From assembly GCA_035527455.1 (NCBI GenBank), contig DATLAN010000227.1, forward strand, positions 1-62,009: a stretch of 62,009 nt of DNA, written 5' to 3'. Origin of the DNA: DATLAN01 sp035527455 (GTDB taxonomy: Bacteria; Planctomycetota; Planctomycetia; Pirellulales; Thermoguttaceae). Below the pieces are notes generated by a model, which saw only the letters and a program-made list of their open reading frames with translations, did no database searches and was not told the DNA's origin. Shown piece after piece: positions 47,594-56,053 of this stretch (its first letter is position 1; the number at the start of each line of letters is the position of its first letter). The position numbers and the translations under genes were made by a program.

Positions 47594-48990
47594 AACACGA
47601 ACCCGCCAATGCCGATCCCGCGCTCGACGAAGAGCTGATGGCGTATCTCGACGGTGAATTGGACGCCGACGATAGCCAGCGGATCGAGCAATTGCTGGCC
47701 AGTGACGCGGAAGCCCGGTTGAAGCTGCAGCGGCTGGAGCGGACCTGGGAACTGCTCGATGAGCTGAAGACGCCGCAAGACGCCGGAGAACTTACGAAGA
47801 GCACCTTGGAAATGGTCGCGGCGGCGGCCGAAGAGGACGTGGCTCGCAGCCGGGCCGAAATCGCCCGAGGACGCCGCCGGCGCGGGTTCCTCGGCGGCGC
47901 GTGCCTGCTGGCCGTCGGAGTGGCGGGCTTCTTCCTCGTCCGGCCGATGGTGCCAAATCCCAACCGGCAGTTGCTCGAGGACTTGCCGCTGCTGGAGCAT
48001 CTCGCCGAGTACCGCCAGCTCGACGACGTCGATTTCTTGCACCTGCTGTGGGAGAATGGGCTGTTCCTCGGGGCGGAAGATGCGGCTTCCGAGGTCTTGC
48101 AGGAACCTGATGATTCGCTCGCTGGGCGGCGCCGGCGAATCGAAAACATGAGCCCGGCCAAGCAGGACGAGCTGCGCCAGCATCGCCAGTGGTTCGAAGA
48201 GCGGAAGCCGGCCGAACAGCAACGGCTCCGCGACCTCCACGAGCGACTCCGGAACGATCCGCACGCCGACGAACTCCGCCTGGTGATGCGCCGCTACCAC
48301 CAGTGGCTCAAGACGCTGCCGGCGCACCAGCGGGCCGAGTTGGAGAGGTTGGAGCCCGAACGCCGGATCGAGCGAATCAACGAGCAATTGGCGGAACAGG
48401 CCAGGCAACCCAACCGGGAGGACGTCGAGGGGTTGAGCCGTTGGCTCGAGGCCTACGCGGCACGCCTGGAGACGGAGTTGATGCAATCCCTGCCGTCACC
48501 GGCTGGGGATCCATGGGCCGAACTCGACGCGCCGATACGTCGCTGGGGGGTCGTCATGGAAGTCTGCGCCCGGATGTCGCGCGGCAGGTCGCCTTGGCCC
48601 AGCGAACGGGATCTGGCGGATCTTCGCGAGGAGCTTTCGCCGATCACCCGCGCCTGGCTGAGTTCCCGGTCCGTGCCGGAGCAGTGGGCCGTCGTGGACC
48701 GTTGGATTCGGGACGAGATTCTTGCCGGCCGATTCACTCCGCCGGAAGTCGAAAAGGATCTGGATCTCTTCTGCATCGAGGAATTGCCCGACGAGCAGGA
48801 GGCCCGGTTGATCGGCTATTCCGAGAGCGACATGCGGCGGCAGTTGTGGCGGATGTACTGCGACGCCCGGTACGGCCCCGACGTGTTCTTCCACCGGCCG
48901 TCGGGCGGGCCGGATTGGCCCCGACGACACGGTACGCCGGAACCTTCTCGAGATCGGCCCGCCCAACCCGGAGACTCGAATGGCCTCTGA
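47590..48990 (+). CDS. Anti-sigma factor, membrane-anchored, with long C-terminal domain
   Basis: A 466-residue protein. The N-terminal part (about 10-65: DEELMAYLDGELDADDSQRI) is the anti-sigma fold without the HxxxCxxC zinc motif. A single membrane segment lies at about 97-115 (GFLGGACLLAVGVAGFFLV). The remaining 350 residues would be periplasmic, helical and Glu/Arg-rich, with repeats of the type QQRLRDLHERLRNDPHADEL, of unknown fold. It presumably holds the ECF factor encoded directly before it until an envelope signal arrives. ATG 47590 overlaps the sigma stop. Confidence 0.82.
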   Translation: MKHEPANADPALDEELMAYLDGELDADDSQRIEQLLASDAEARLKLQRLERTWELLDELKTPQDAGELTKSTLEMVAAAAEEDVARSRAEIARGRRRRGFLGGACLLAVGVAGFFLVRPMVPNPNRQLLEDLPLLEHLAEYRQLDDVDFLHLLWENGLFLGAEDAASEVLQEPDDSLAGRRRRIENMSPAKQDELRQHRQWFEERKPAEQQRLRDLHERLRNDPHADELRLVMRRYHQWLKTLPAHQRAELERLEPERRIERINEQLAEQARQPNREDVEGLSRWLEAYAARLETELMQSLPSPAGDPWAELDAPIRRWGVVMEVCARMSRGRSPWPSERDLADLREELSPITRAWLSSRSVPEQWAVVDRWIRDEILAGRFTPPEVEKDLDLFCIEELPDEQEARLIGYSESDMRRQLWRMYCDARYGPDVFFHRPSGGPDWPRRHGTPEPSRDRPAQPGDSNGL

Positions 48991-49019
48991 GAACTCGTAC
49001 AGGAATTACGGCGCGTACA

Positions 49020-49097
49020 GTAGCCATCTCGCTCCGCGAGATGTCGCCCGAAAAGCTCTGGATCGTCAATGGCCATATCTCGCGGAGCGAGATGGCT
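49020..49097. repeat. Palindromic repeat family A, copy 4
   Basis: GTAGCCATCTCGCTCCGCGA GATG, 31-base centre, ATATCTCGCGGAGCGAGATG GCT. Lies between the anti-sigma gene and the ankyrin fragment; the same family as in the flagellar gaps. Confidence 0.88.
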
Positions 49098-49186
49098 CCA
49101 GAACCGTTTTGCACACCGTGTGTTGAAGGCGGCCTGGAGCGCCGGACCGGACCAGCCGCCGCCGCGAAGGACCTTTCGCCTGGTAG

Positions 49187-49429
49187 GGGCACGACAAAGT
49201 GGCCGCCGTGCTGCTGGCCAACGGCGCCGAGGTCAACGCCCGCAACTCCGACGGCAAAACGCCCTTGCACGCCGCCGCCTGGCGAGGTTGCGTCGAGGTG
49301 GTTCGTGTGCTCCTGGCCCACAAGGCCGACGCGGCGATCCAAGGCAACATGGGCTTCACCGCGGTGGACGAGGCCCGATCCGCCGGTCACGAGGCGGTGG
49401 TCGAGTTGCTGGCGGGGACGCAGCCTTAG
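49187..49429 (+). pseudogene. Ankyrin-repeat fragment, 5' truncated
   Basis: The frame begins GHDKVAAVLLANGAEVNARN directly after a TAG at 49184 and continues SDGKTPLHAAAWRGCVEVVR, LLAHKADAAIQGN, then GFTAVDEARSAGHEAVVELL: about two and a half ankyrin repeats. The 5' part of a longer gene is missing, apparently lost where palindrome A sits (49020-49097). GTG 49199 could start a 76-residue protein. Its stop overlaps the stop of the convergent histidine kinase by three bases. Confidence 0.7.
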
Positions 49430-51525
49430 CCCATTTCGTCCGACGTTTCTTCCAGCAAGGGCAGCTCGACGGCGATCCGGGTGCCTTGGCCGGGAGTCGA
49501 TTCCACGGTGGCATGGCCGAAGAGCAGTCGGGCGCGCTCGCGGATGCCCTGCAATCCGAACCGGTTCTCGGCGACGGTGGCCGGATCGAAGCCGATTCCC
49601 CAATCTTGCACTTCGATCCGCAGTTGGTCGTCGACTTGAGCCAGTTCGACGCGGATCTTCTCGGTTCGGCTGTGTTGGCAGGCGTTGTTGAGGCTTTCCT
49701 GCACGATCCGAAACACGGCGATTTCCAGCGGCGGGGCCAACCGCGCGGCGCCGATCCGGTGGGAGAACTCGATCTCGGGCCCGCCGTCCTGCCGGTGTTC
49801 GGAAATGAGGTATTCGACGGCCGCGACGATGCCCGACTGGTCGAGGATCGGAGGACGCAATCCGCCGATCAATCGCCGCGTTTCCTCGACGCAGCCCCGC
49901 AGCAGTTGGAGCCCGTCGTCGAAGGTCTGCTGCGCCCGCGGGGGATCCCGGTCCCGCTGTTGGCAGAAGGCCTGCAGCTTGAGCACGGCGCCGGTGAGTT
50001 GCTGGGCCAATCCGTCGTGGATTTCATAGGCGACCAGCTTCCGATCGCGTTCCTGGAGACTGAGCAGTTTCCGCAGCAGTTTCCGCTCCCTTTCCAAGGT
50101 TTCCTCGCTTCGCCGGCGCGCGGAGATGTCCCGGATGATGGCGATGGCCCACCACTGGTTTTCCAGGCGGATCGCGGAAAGCGAGATCTCGATGGGAAAC
50201 TCGGAGCCGTCCCGGCGGATCGCCTCGAGTTCCAGCACCTGGCCGATGGCCGGGCCCTTGCCGTGCCGGGCGAACTCCTTCATCCCCTTTTCGGCGTCGG
50301 GTCTGTAGCGGTCGGGGATGAGCGTCTTGCGGACACTGCAGCCGAGGATCTCCTCGCGGCGGTAGCCGAACATCTTCTCCGCGGCAGGGTTCCAATGCGC
50401 CACGTTTCCCTCCGGGTCCATCATGATCACCGCGTCCAGCGCGGCATTGCTGATCGAGTGCAATTGGGCGGTCCGCTCGGCCACCAACTGTTCGATCCGT
50501 GCCGTCCGTCCGATCAACAAGAGCAGATAAGCCACGATCAAGCCGGTCAGCAACAACCCGGCCCCCAGGGCAACCAGCGGCCCCCAGAATCGGTCTGCCG
50601 CGAACTGGGATTCCACCGCGGTGCAGTAGATGGCCCATGTCCGATCCGCCACCGCGACGCGTTCCAGGTGGCGCATGGGCAGGTCCTCTTCCACCGGCAG
50701 TTCTTTCAGCGGCGTCAGGGGATTGCTCGGCCCGCGGAACCGGGATGGCTGGGCGTGAAGAAGCGTGGTTTCGCCCGAGGGCAGCTCGTCGAACACCTGC
50801 ACGTCGACCCCGGACGGCTTCCACCGAAGGGAGGCATCCGCAATGACGTCGTCGATGCGGAACGCGCCCAGAACGAAGCCGTGGACTCCTTCGTCCGACG
50901 AAAGCGCGGAGGGATCCGCCCCCTTGCTTTCATCGTAGACCCAGGCCATCACGCACAGGGCTCGGGCTTCGGGGGGGTGATCCCACAAGGGCGTCATCAC
51001 GGCGGCCGTCAATCGCCCGGTGGCGCGTGCCCGCTCCATCGCCGGCCGGCACTTCGGCTCCGAGTTCAAATCGAAGCCCGACAGAGCCTCGTTGCCGTCG
51101 CGCGGTTCGACGAAACAGATCGGGAACCGCTCGGCCCCGTCGGGCGACACGACGCGCGGTGCCCAGGCCAGCGCCTGGATGCCCTTGGGGTATTCGGTCA
51201 ACAACGGGTCAGTGAAGGTCCGAAACTCGTGAGGCAAGACCTCTTGCGAGCCGGCATAGAAGCCCGCCAACGTGCGCACCGCCCCCACTTTGGCCGTCAT
51301 CGCGAGACGAATCGCGTCCACCCGCCGTTCCGCGTCGAGTTGGAAACGCGCGTCGGCCAGCGCGTATTCCCGGCCCCAGAGAACTCGGTACAGGAGAATC
51401 GAGAGGATCACGCCGCAGATGCCGACCACCACCGTCAGAGTCCACCTCGAACGGGCCGCGTGCAATGGCGAAACCCCCTCTGTAGGTGGATCACATTGGT
51501 GCAAATTGGTCGCCTTGGGAATCAT
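49426..51525 (-). CDS. CHASE-PAS hybrid sensor histidine kinase (NarL-type HisKA_3)
   Basis: A membrane sensor kinase of 699 residues (709 from ATG 51555). The two transmembrane segments at about 28-50 and 320-345 flank a periplasmic CHASE domain (AERRVDAIRLAMTAKVGAVR; FTDPLLTEYPKGIQALAWAP). A PAS domain follows (AALDAVIMMDPEGNVAHWNP, EEILGCSVRKTLIPDRYRP), then HisKA_3 with the phospho-acceptor His in LVAYEIHDGLAQQLTGAVLK and the HATPase with QESLNNACQHSRTEKIRVEL and VQDWGIGFDP. Such kinases pair with LuxR-type regulators, none of which is adjacent. ATG 51525 has GGACAG nearby. Confidence 0.88.
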   Translation of the reverse strand: MIPKATNLHQCDPPTEGVSPLHAARSRWTLTVVVGICGVILSILLYRVLWGREYALADARFQLDAERRVDAIRLAMTAKVGAVRTLAGFYAGSQEVLPHEFRTFTDPLLTEYPKGIQALAWAPRVVSPDGAERFPICFVEPRDGNEALSGFDLNSEPKCRPAMERARATGRLTAAVMTPLWDHPPEARALCVMAWVYDESKGADPSALSSDEGVHGFVLGAFRIDDVIADASLRWKPSGVDVQVFDELPSGETTLLHAQPSRFRGPSNPLTPLKELPVEEDLPMRHLERVAVADRTWAIYCTAVESQFAADRFWGPLVALGAGLLLTGLIVAYLLLLIGRTARIEQLVAERTAQLHSISNAALDAVIMMDPEGNVAHWNPAAEKMFGYRREEILGCSVRKTLIPDRYRPDAEKGMKEFARHGKGPAIGQVLELEAIRRDGSEFPIEISLSAIRLENQWWAIAIIRDISARRRSEETLERERKLLRKLLSLQERDRKLVAYEIHDGLAQQLTGAVLKLQAFCQQRDRDPPRAQQTFDDGLQLLRGCVEETRRLIGGLRPPILDQSGIVAAVEYLISEHRQDGGPEIEFSHRIGAARLAPPLEIAVFRIVQESLNNACQHSRTEKIRVELAQVDDQLRIEVQDWGIGFDPATVAENRFGLQGIRERARLLFGHATVESTPGQGTRIAVELPLLEETSDEMG

Positions 51526-51735
51526 GACTCTGTCCAGAAACCGCCGCCACGGCATCCCGATGACTGGTGGCGAGGGCTATCATGGAATGGTAAGCAACTC
51601 CATGGGGGATGTCAACTCCCCTGATAGATTCCGTGTCGAATCGACGCTGCGCGGAACCTAGAACGAGGGCTGCGGTCTGCAACGGAAACACCCGGTCACC
51701 ACGAGACTCGATACTCCAAGGCACAGTGGTTGCCC

Positions 51736-51765
51736 TTGTCGCGGCCGACGACCTTCGAGTATACT
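51736..51765 (+). promoter_or_regulatory. Candidate promoter for the glycosyltransferase operon
   Basis: TTGTCG (51736-51741), 18-base spacer, TATACT (51760-51765). Start near 51772, leader about 50 bases to ATG 51823. Confidence 0.5.
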
Positions 51766-51822
51766 CCGCCCCCCGCAATCGGCCGGGAGGGATCGAACGT
51801 CTGCAACACAAGGGGTCGTCGA

Positions 51823-52860
51823 ATGATCACCGTGGTCGTGCCCTGCTACAACGAGGCCGAAGTGCTCGGGCAGTTGTATGGGCGGCTGACCGCGGCGGCC
51901 GAGTCCTGGGGCGAACCGTTCGAGGTCATCCTGGTCGACGACGGCTCGGACGAAACGACCTGGCGGCAAATCGAGCAGATCCACCGCCACGACCCCCGTT
52001 GGCGGGTGGTCCGGCTCTCGCGCAACTTCGGCCACCAGGCCGCGCTCTCGGCCGGATTCCACTACGCCTCGGGCGACGCCGTGATCCTGATCGACGCCGA
52101 CCTGCAGGATCCGCCCGAGGAGCTTCACCGCTTCATCGCCAGGTGGCGCCAAGGCTACGAGGTCGTCTACGCGGTGCGCCGCGGGCGCAAGGAAAACGTG
52201 CTCAAGCGGCTGTGCTACGGGCTTTTCTATCGCCTGCTGGCGGGAGTCTCCAAGACGCCGATTCCGCTCGACTCGGGCGACTTCTGCCTGATGGACCGTA
52301 AAGTGGTCGAGCTGCTCAAGTCGCTGCCGGAGCAGAATCGTTTCTTGCGGGGGCTGCGGGCGTGGACCGGGTTCCGGCAGGTGGGCGTGGAATACCAGCG
52401 GCACGCCCGAGCGGCCGGAAAATCGAAGTACAGCCTGCGTAAGCTCGCGCAATTGGCCGTCGATGGGGTCTTCTCCTTCTCCACCGTGCCGCTGAGATTG
52501 GTGACCCAATTGGGCGTCCTCGTTTCCACCTTCGCGTTCCTCGGTGCCGTGTTCACCCTGTTGCAGCGGGTGTTCGTGGATTGGTTCTCCCGGATCGGGC
52601 TGGCCCCGGTGCCGGGTTTCGCCACCATCGTGATCGCCATCCTCTTCCTCGGCGGCGTGCAGTTGATCTGCATGGGAATCATCGGAGAATACGTCGGCCG
52701 GATCTACGACGAAGTCAAGGGCCGGCCGTTGTGGATCGTTCGCCAGAGCTACGGGCTGAAGGAACCGCCGCCGGTTCCCGCAAGCCGGACTTCCAAGCAC
52801 GAGGTCGGCCAAGGGGGATACGACGCCGAGGAGTACGAGCAAACGAAAGTGGCGGCGTAG
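51823..52860 (+). CDS. GtrB/DPM1-like family 2 glycosyltransferase
   Basis: A 345-residue enzyme that would load a sugar onto polyprenyl phosphate. The GT-A domain starts MITVVVPCYNEAEVLGQLYG, with EVILVDDGSDETTW and DAVILIDADLQDPPEELHRF (the DADLQDPP metal site is standard for this group), NFGHQAALSAGFHYASGDAV and GDFCLMDRKVVELLKSLPEQ. Two C-terminal transmembrane segments (about 235-260, 270-300) resemble GtrB/YfdH. ATG 51823 with AAGGGG. The next two genes are probably co-transcribed and would use the lipid-linked sugar. Confidence 0.9.
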   Translation: MITVVVPCYNEAEVLGQLYGRLTAAAESWGEPFEVILVDDGSDETTWRQIEQIHRHDPRWRVVRLSRNFGHQAALSAGFHYASGDAVILIDADLQDPPEELHRFIARWRQGYEVVYAVRRGRKENVLKRLCYGLFYRLLAGVSKTPIPLDSGDFCLMDRKVVELLKSLPEQNRFLRGLRAWTGFRQVGVEYQRHARAAGKSKYSLRKLAQLAVDGVFSFSTVPLRLVTQLGVLVSTFAFLGAVFTLLQRVFVDWFSRIGLAPVPGFATIVIAILFLGGVQLICMGIIGEYVGRIYDEVKGRPLWIVRQSYGLKEPPPVPASRTSKHEVGQGGYDAEEYEQTKVAA

Positions 52861-52878
52861 TGTTTCGGTTCCAGAAAA

Positions 52879-52906
52879 CGTTTAGCGGGCGGGCTTGCCC
52901 GCCGTT
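52879..52906. repeat. Palindromic repeat family B, single copy
   Basis: CGTTTAGCGGGCGGGCTTGC CCGCCGTT, 14 bases before the ATG of the next gene. Its hairpin would sit in the translation-initiation region of the second gene of the operon. Confidence 0.85.
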
Positions 52907-52919
52907 CCGTTGTTACCAG

Positions 52920-54278
52920 ATGAAAGCGTACCAAACACCCATGCGCGTGGCCATCGTAGGAGCCGGAATCACCGGGCTGACCATCGCCCGGCGGCTGGTC
53001 CGCGACGGACACCAGGTCGCCGTGTTCGAGAAGGACCAACTCGGAGGGCTGGCCGCCGGGTTCCCGTATCCCGGCTGCCCCGGCGTGTACCTGGACAACT
53101 TCTACCACCAGATCTTCACCTCCGACCGGCACCTGATCTCTCTGATCCAAGCGCACGGCCTCGGCGACGACCTCATGTGGAATCCCAGCCGCAGCGGCCT
53201 GATCGCCCGGGGCCGCATCTGGCCGTTCGGCTCCGCGTGGGACCTGCTGCGTTTCGCGCCGCTGGGCAGCCTTCGGCAACGGCTCTTGATGGGTTGGAAC
53301 CTGTGGTCCTTCAAGCGCACCGCCGGCCCCGAACGGCTGCACGACGTCCGCTGCCGCGAGTTCTTCGCACGGCGCGGAAACCTCGCCGGGTATCGAAACC
53401 TCTGGGAGCCGCTCCTGGAGCAGAAGTTCGCCGAGGGGGCCGACGACACGCCGGCCGCGTTCCTTTGGGGGCGTATCCACCCACGGGCAAAATCGCGCGA
53501 AGGCGGCGAGGAATGCCTCGGTTACCTCAAGGGCGGTTTCCAACGGCTGTTCTTGAGAATGGCCGACGCGATCCGGCAGGCCGGCGGACAGGTGCAAATC
53601 GACCATGCCGTCCGCGAGATCCGTCCCGGCCGGCGACCGCAAGTCATCCTCGACGGCGGCAGCGGCCCGCAAACGTTCGACCGCGTCGTGTGGACGGCCA
53701 GCCCCGACCGCCTGGTGCGCCTCGTGAAAGACCCGCCGCCGGAGGTCGTCCGCAAAGCGGAATCCGTCGAGTATATCGCCGCGACCCAATTGATTCTCAT
53801 CATGACGCGACGCCAGACCGATTACTTCTGGCTGAACAACATCGACCCGGCGATCACGTTCGGCGGCCTGATCGAACACACCAACACGGTCCCGCCCGAG
53901 CATTACGCCGGAGAGCACATCCTCTACGTGATCAACTACCACCGGCCGGGCGACGAACGTTTTGCGGGCAGGTCGCTCGACGCGCTTCTGGACTATCACA
54001 CGGCGTCGCTGCGGCGAGTGCTGCCCAACTTTCGCCGCGACGAGATCCTCCGGGCGTACTGCATCCGCGACGACTACAGTTCCCCGCGGTACGACCTGGG
54101 CTACGTCCGGCGGATCCCGCCCTATCAGGGTTGGCTGCCGAACGTGGACCTCTGCAGCATGTGCCAGGTCTATCCGGAAGATCGCAACATGGGCCATGGC
54201 GTCGACAACGCCCGGCGGTATTTGGCCGAGTGCTTTGCCCAGACGGCTGAAACCGAACCCTTGCAGAAAGCCGCTTGA
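52920..54278 (+). CDS. FAD-dependent oxidoreductase (amine oxidase/UGM-like)
   Basis: A 452-residue flavoprotein. The dinucleotide-binding site is VAIVGAGITGLTIARRLVRD, followed by VFEKDQLGGLAAGFPYPG; the C-terminal FAD-contact is GHGVDNARRYLAEC. It resembles the protoporphyrinogen oxidase/UDP-galactopyranose mutase/phytoene desaturase superfamily. In this position, between a polyprenyl-phosphate sugar synthase and a membrane glycosyltransferase, it may modify the sugar or the lipid carrier. The precise substrate cannot be read. ATG 52920; ATG 52941 (MRVAIVGAG) is an alternative seven codons in. Confidence 0.85.
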   Translation: MKAYQTPMRVAIVGAGITGLTIARRLVRDGHQVAVFEKDQLGGLAAGFPYPGCPGVYLDNFYHQIFTSDRHLISLIQAHGLGDDLMWNPSRSGLIARGRIWPFGSAWDLLRFAPLGSLRQRLLMGWNLWSFKRTAGPERLHDVRCREFFARRGNLAGYRNLWEPLLEQKFAEGADDTPAAFLWGRIHPRAKSREGGEECLGYLKGGFQRLFLRMADAIRQAGGQVQIDHAVREIRPGRRPQVILDGGSGPQTFDRVVWTASPDRLVRLVKDPPPEVVRKAESVEYIAATQLILIMTRRQTDYFWLNNIDPAITFGGLIEHTNTVPPEHYAGEHILYVINYHRPGDERFAGRSLDALLDYHTASLRRVLPNFRRDEILRAYCIRDDYSSPRYDLGYVRRIPPYQGWLPNVDLCSMCQVYPEDRNMGHGVDNARRYLAECFAQTAETEPLQKAA

Positions 54279-54283
54279 CCGAG

Positions 54284-56053
54284 ATGCGGAATTTCGACGC
54301 CATCCACAACGACCGGACGATATCGCGCCGCCTGAAGATCACCGTCCTCCTGCTGGGCATCGCCACCGTGGCGATCCTGGCGGTCAACGCCCACCGCATG
54401 GCCATCTGCGAGGACGAAGCGAACGGCTACTACGTGGCCCGGCGCCCGCTGGGCGAAATGCTGGCCCTGTTGCAGGCGAACATCCACGAGGACCCGCCGC
54501 TGGCCGACATCGTCCTGCACGGCTGGATCCGCGTCGCCGGCTTCGAACCCTGGCGGCTGCGGTCGTTGCCGATCGTGTTCTTCCTGCTGATGATCCCCGG
54601 GCTGTTCCTCGTGGCGCGGCGATTGGGCGGCCGGCGCGGTGCATGGTTTTCCCTGGCGGCCGTGTTCCTGATGCCATACCACTGGACGATTCCGGCGGCG
54701 TTCCGCTGGTATTCGCTCTTCGCGTGCCTGGCCGTCTGGAATTTTTTCTTTTTCCTGAGGATGGAAGAATCGGCACGCCAGCCGGATGAGGACCCGCCGT
54801 CGCGAAAGACGCGGTTTGCCCGGGCGATCCCGTACGTCGTCACCGGGGCCTGTCTCTGGTACACGAATTACTCGGCCCCGGTCTTCTTTTTCGTCCACCT
54901 GATCGTCGCGTTGTGCCGGGCCAAACGGCGCCGGCAAGTCCTCGTCGATCTGACGCTCTGCTACGCGGCGATCTTCCTGCTCTTCTGCCCCTGGGTCCCC
55001 ACGCTGTTGAGGCAACTGGACATTTCGATCCGCTCGCGGACGCCCGGCTACGCGGGTCTTGCCCTCTATGTGCTCTTTGCCGGCGAGTTCTCCACGCCGT
55101 TCCATTATTGGATTTCCCTGCCGGCGGCCTTGGCGAGCCTGCTGCTGGCGGTCCTCGTGCTGGCACAGTTCCGCCGCTGTTGGATTCCGGCCCTGGTGTG
55201 TGTGGTGATTCTCCTCGGGCTGCTCCAGACCGGCGCGATCGGCCCGAAGCGGCTGCTGATCGTCTCGCCGTTCGTGGCCATCACGGCCGGCTTGGCGCTG
55301 GGCCGCGGCGAACACCGACTCCGCCGGCTGCGGGTCGCGCGGACCGGCCTGATCGCCGCGGCGCTTATGGTGGCGGCCGGCTCGTCGGTCCACTTCGTCC
55401 GCCGGGAAGGCTGGATCGCGCTCCGCTGGCTCGATCCGACCGCCGCCGTCGTCCGGCGCATCCGCAGCGAGTCGCCCGAGACGCTGATCCTCGCCAACTC
55501 CAACCCGGTCTTCTTCTACCTGGAAGACGAGTACGGGCGGAACCTCTGCCGCGGCCCGCAGGAGCTGGACGCCGACTATCGTCCCCAGGCCCTGCTGTTC
55601 CCGCAGGATCGCAACTACGGCCCGCTCTGCGAAGAACTGCTGGCGAAGGCCGATCGCGTCGCCTGGGTCTATCATTCCCCGTACGGCGGGCCGATCAGCA
55701 AGTGGCGCGACGCCATGGTCGAGCAGATGGGCCGGCTCGGTTTCCGCGTGGCGAAGACGGAAGGCCATCTTCGGGCGTCGGCCGATTTCCTGGAGTACCA
55801 CCCCAAGTTCCAAGACCGCACGTCCGATCCGCTCGACGAACACCGCATCGTAGTGATGCACTTCACCAAGTCCCCGGCCGAGGAGAGGTCATCGCGTCCT
55901 CGGAAGACCGCGCCTGTGGTGGGCCGCTACGGCCCCGTGGAAATCGAGCCGAGCAGCGGGGTGCCGCCGGAAGCCTCCAGCAGTTCGGCGTACGCCAGAA
56001 TGGTTTGCCAGACCATGTCGAGGCGGGCGTTTTCGGCTTCGATCAATCGTTGA
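54284..56053 (+). CDS. Membrane glycosyltransferase, GT39/ArnT-like
   Basis: A 589-residue polytopic protein with about nine to ten transmembrane helices. The extracytoplasmic catalytic loop after helix 1 has the acidic pair CEDEANGYYVARRPLGEM and ANIHEDPPLADIVLHGW, like the DE motif of GT39/GT83 enzymes that take sugars from polyprenyl-phosphate donors. The C-terminal part (about 370-540) is a soluble domain. The start is ATG 54284, or TTG 54275, which would overlap the previous stop. The last ~42 codons (55927-56053) lie antisense to the end of the convergent efflux-channel gene. Confidence 0.85.
   Translation: MRNFDAIHNDRTISRRLKITVLLLGIATVAILAVNAHRMAICEDEANGYYVARRPLGEMLALLQANIHEDPPLADIVLHGWIRVAGFEPWRLRSLPIVFFLLMIPGLFLVARRLGGRRGAWFSLAAVFLMPYHWTIPAAFRWYSLFACLAVWNFFFFLRMEESARQPDEDPPSRKTRFARAIPYVVTGACLWYTNYSAPVFFFVHLIVALCRAKRRRQVLVDLTLCYAAIFLLFCPWVPTLLRQLDISIRSRTPGYAGLALYVLFAGEFSTPFHYWISLPAALASLLLAVLVLAQFRRCWIPALVCVVILLGLLQTGAIGPKRLLIVSPFVAITAGLALGRGEHRLRRLRVARTGLIAAALMVAAGSSVHFVRREGWIALRWLDPTAAVVRRIRSESPETLILANSNPVFFYLEDEYGRNLCRGPQELDADYRPQALLFPQDRNYGPLCEELLAKADRVAWVYHSPYGGPISKWRDAMVEQMGRLGFRVAKTEGHLRASADFLEYHPKFQDRTSDPLDEHRIVVMHFTKSPAEERSSRPRKTAPVVGRYGPVEIEPSSGVPPEASSSSAYARMVCQTMSRRAFSASINR

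Noticed and set aside
13127..49097. Repeat family A as a CRISPR array
   Set aside because: Copies lie kilobases apart, are palindromic units without regular spacers, and no cas genes are seen.
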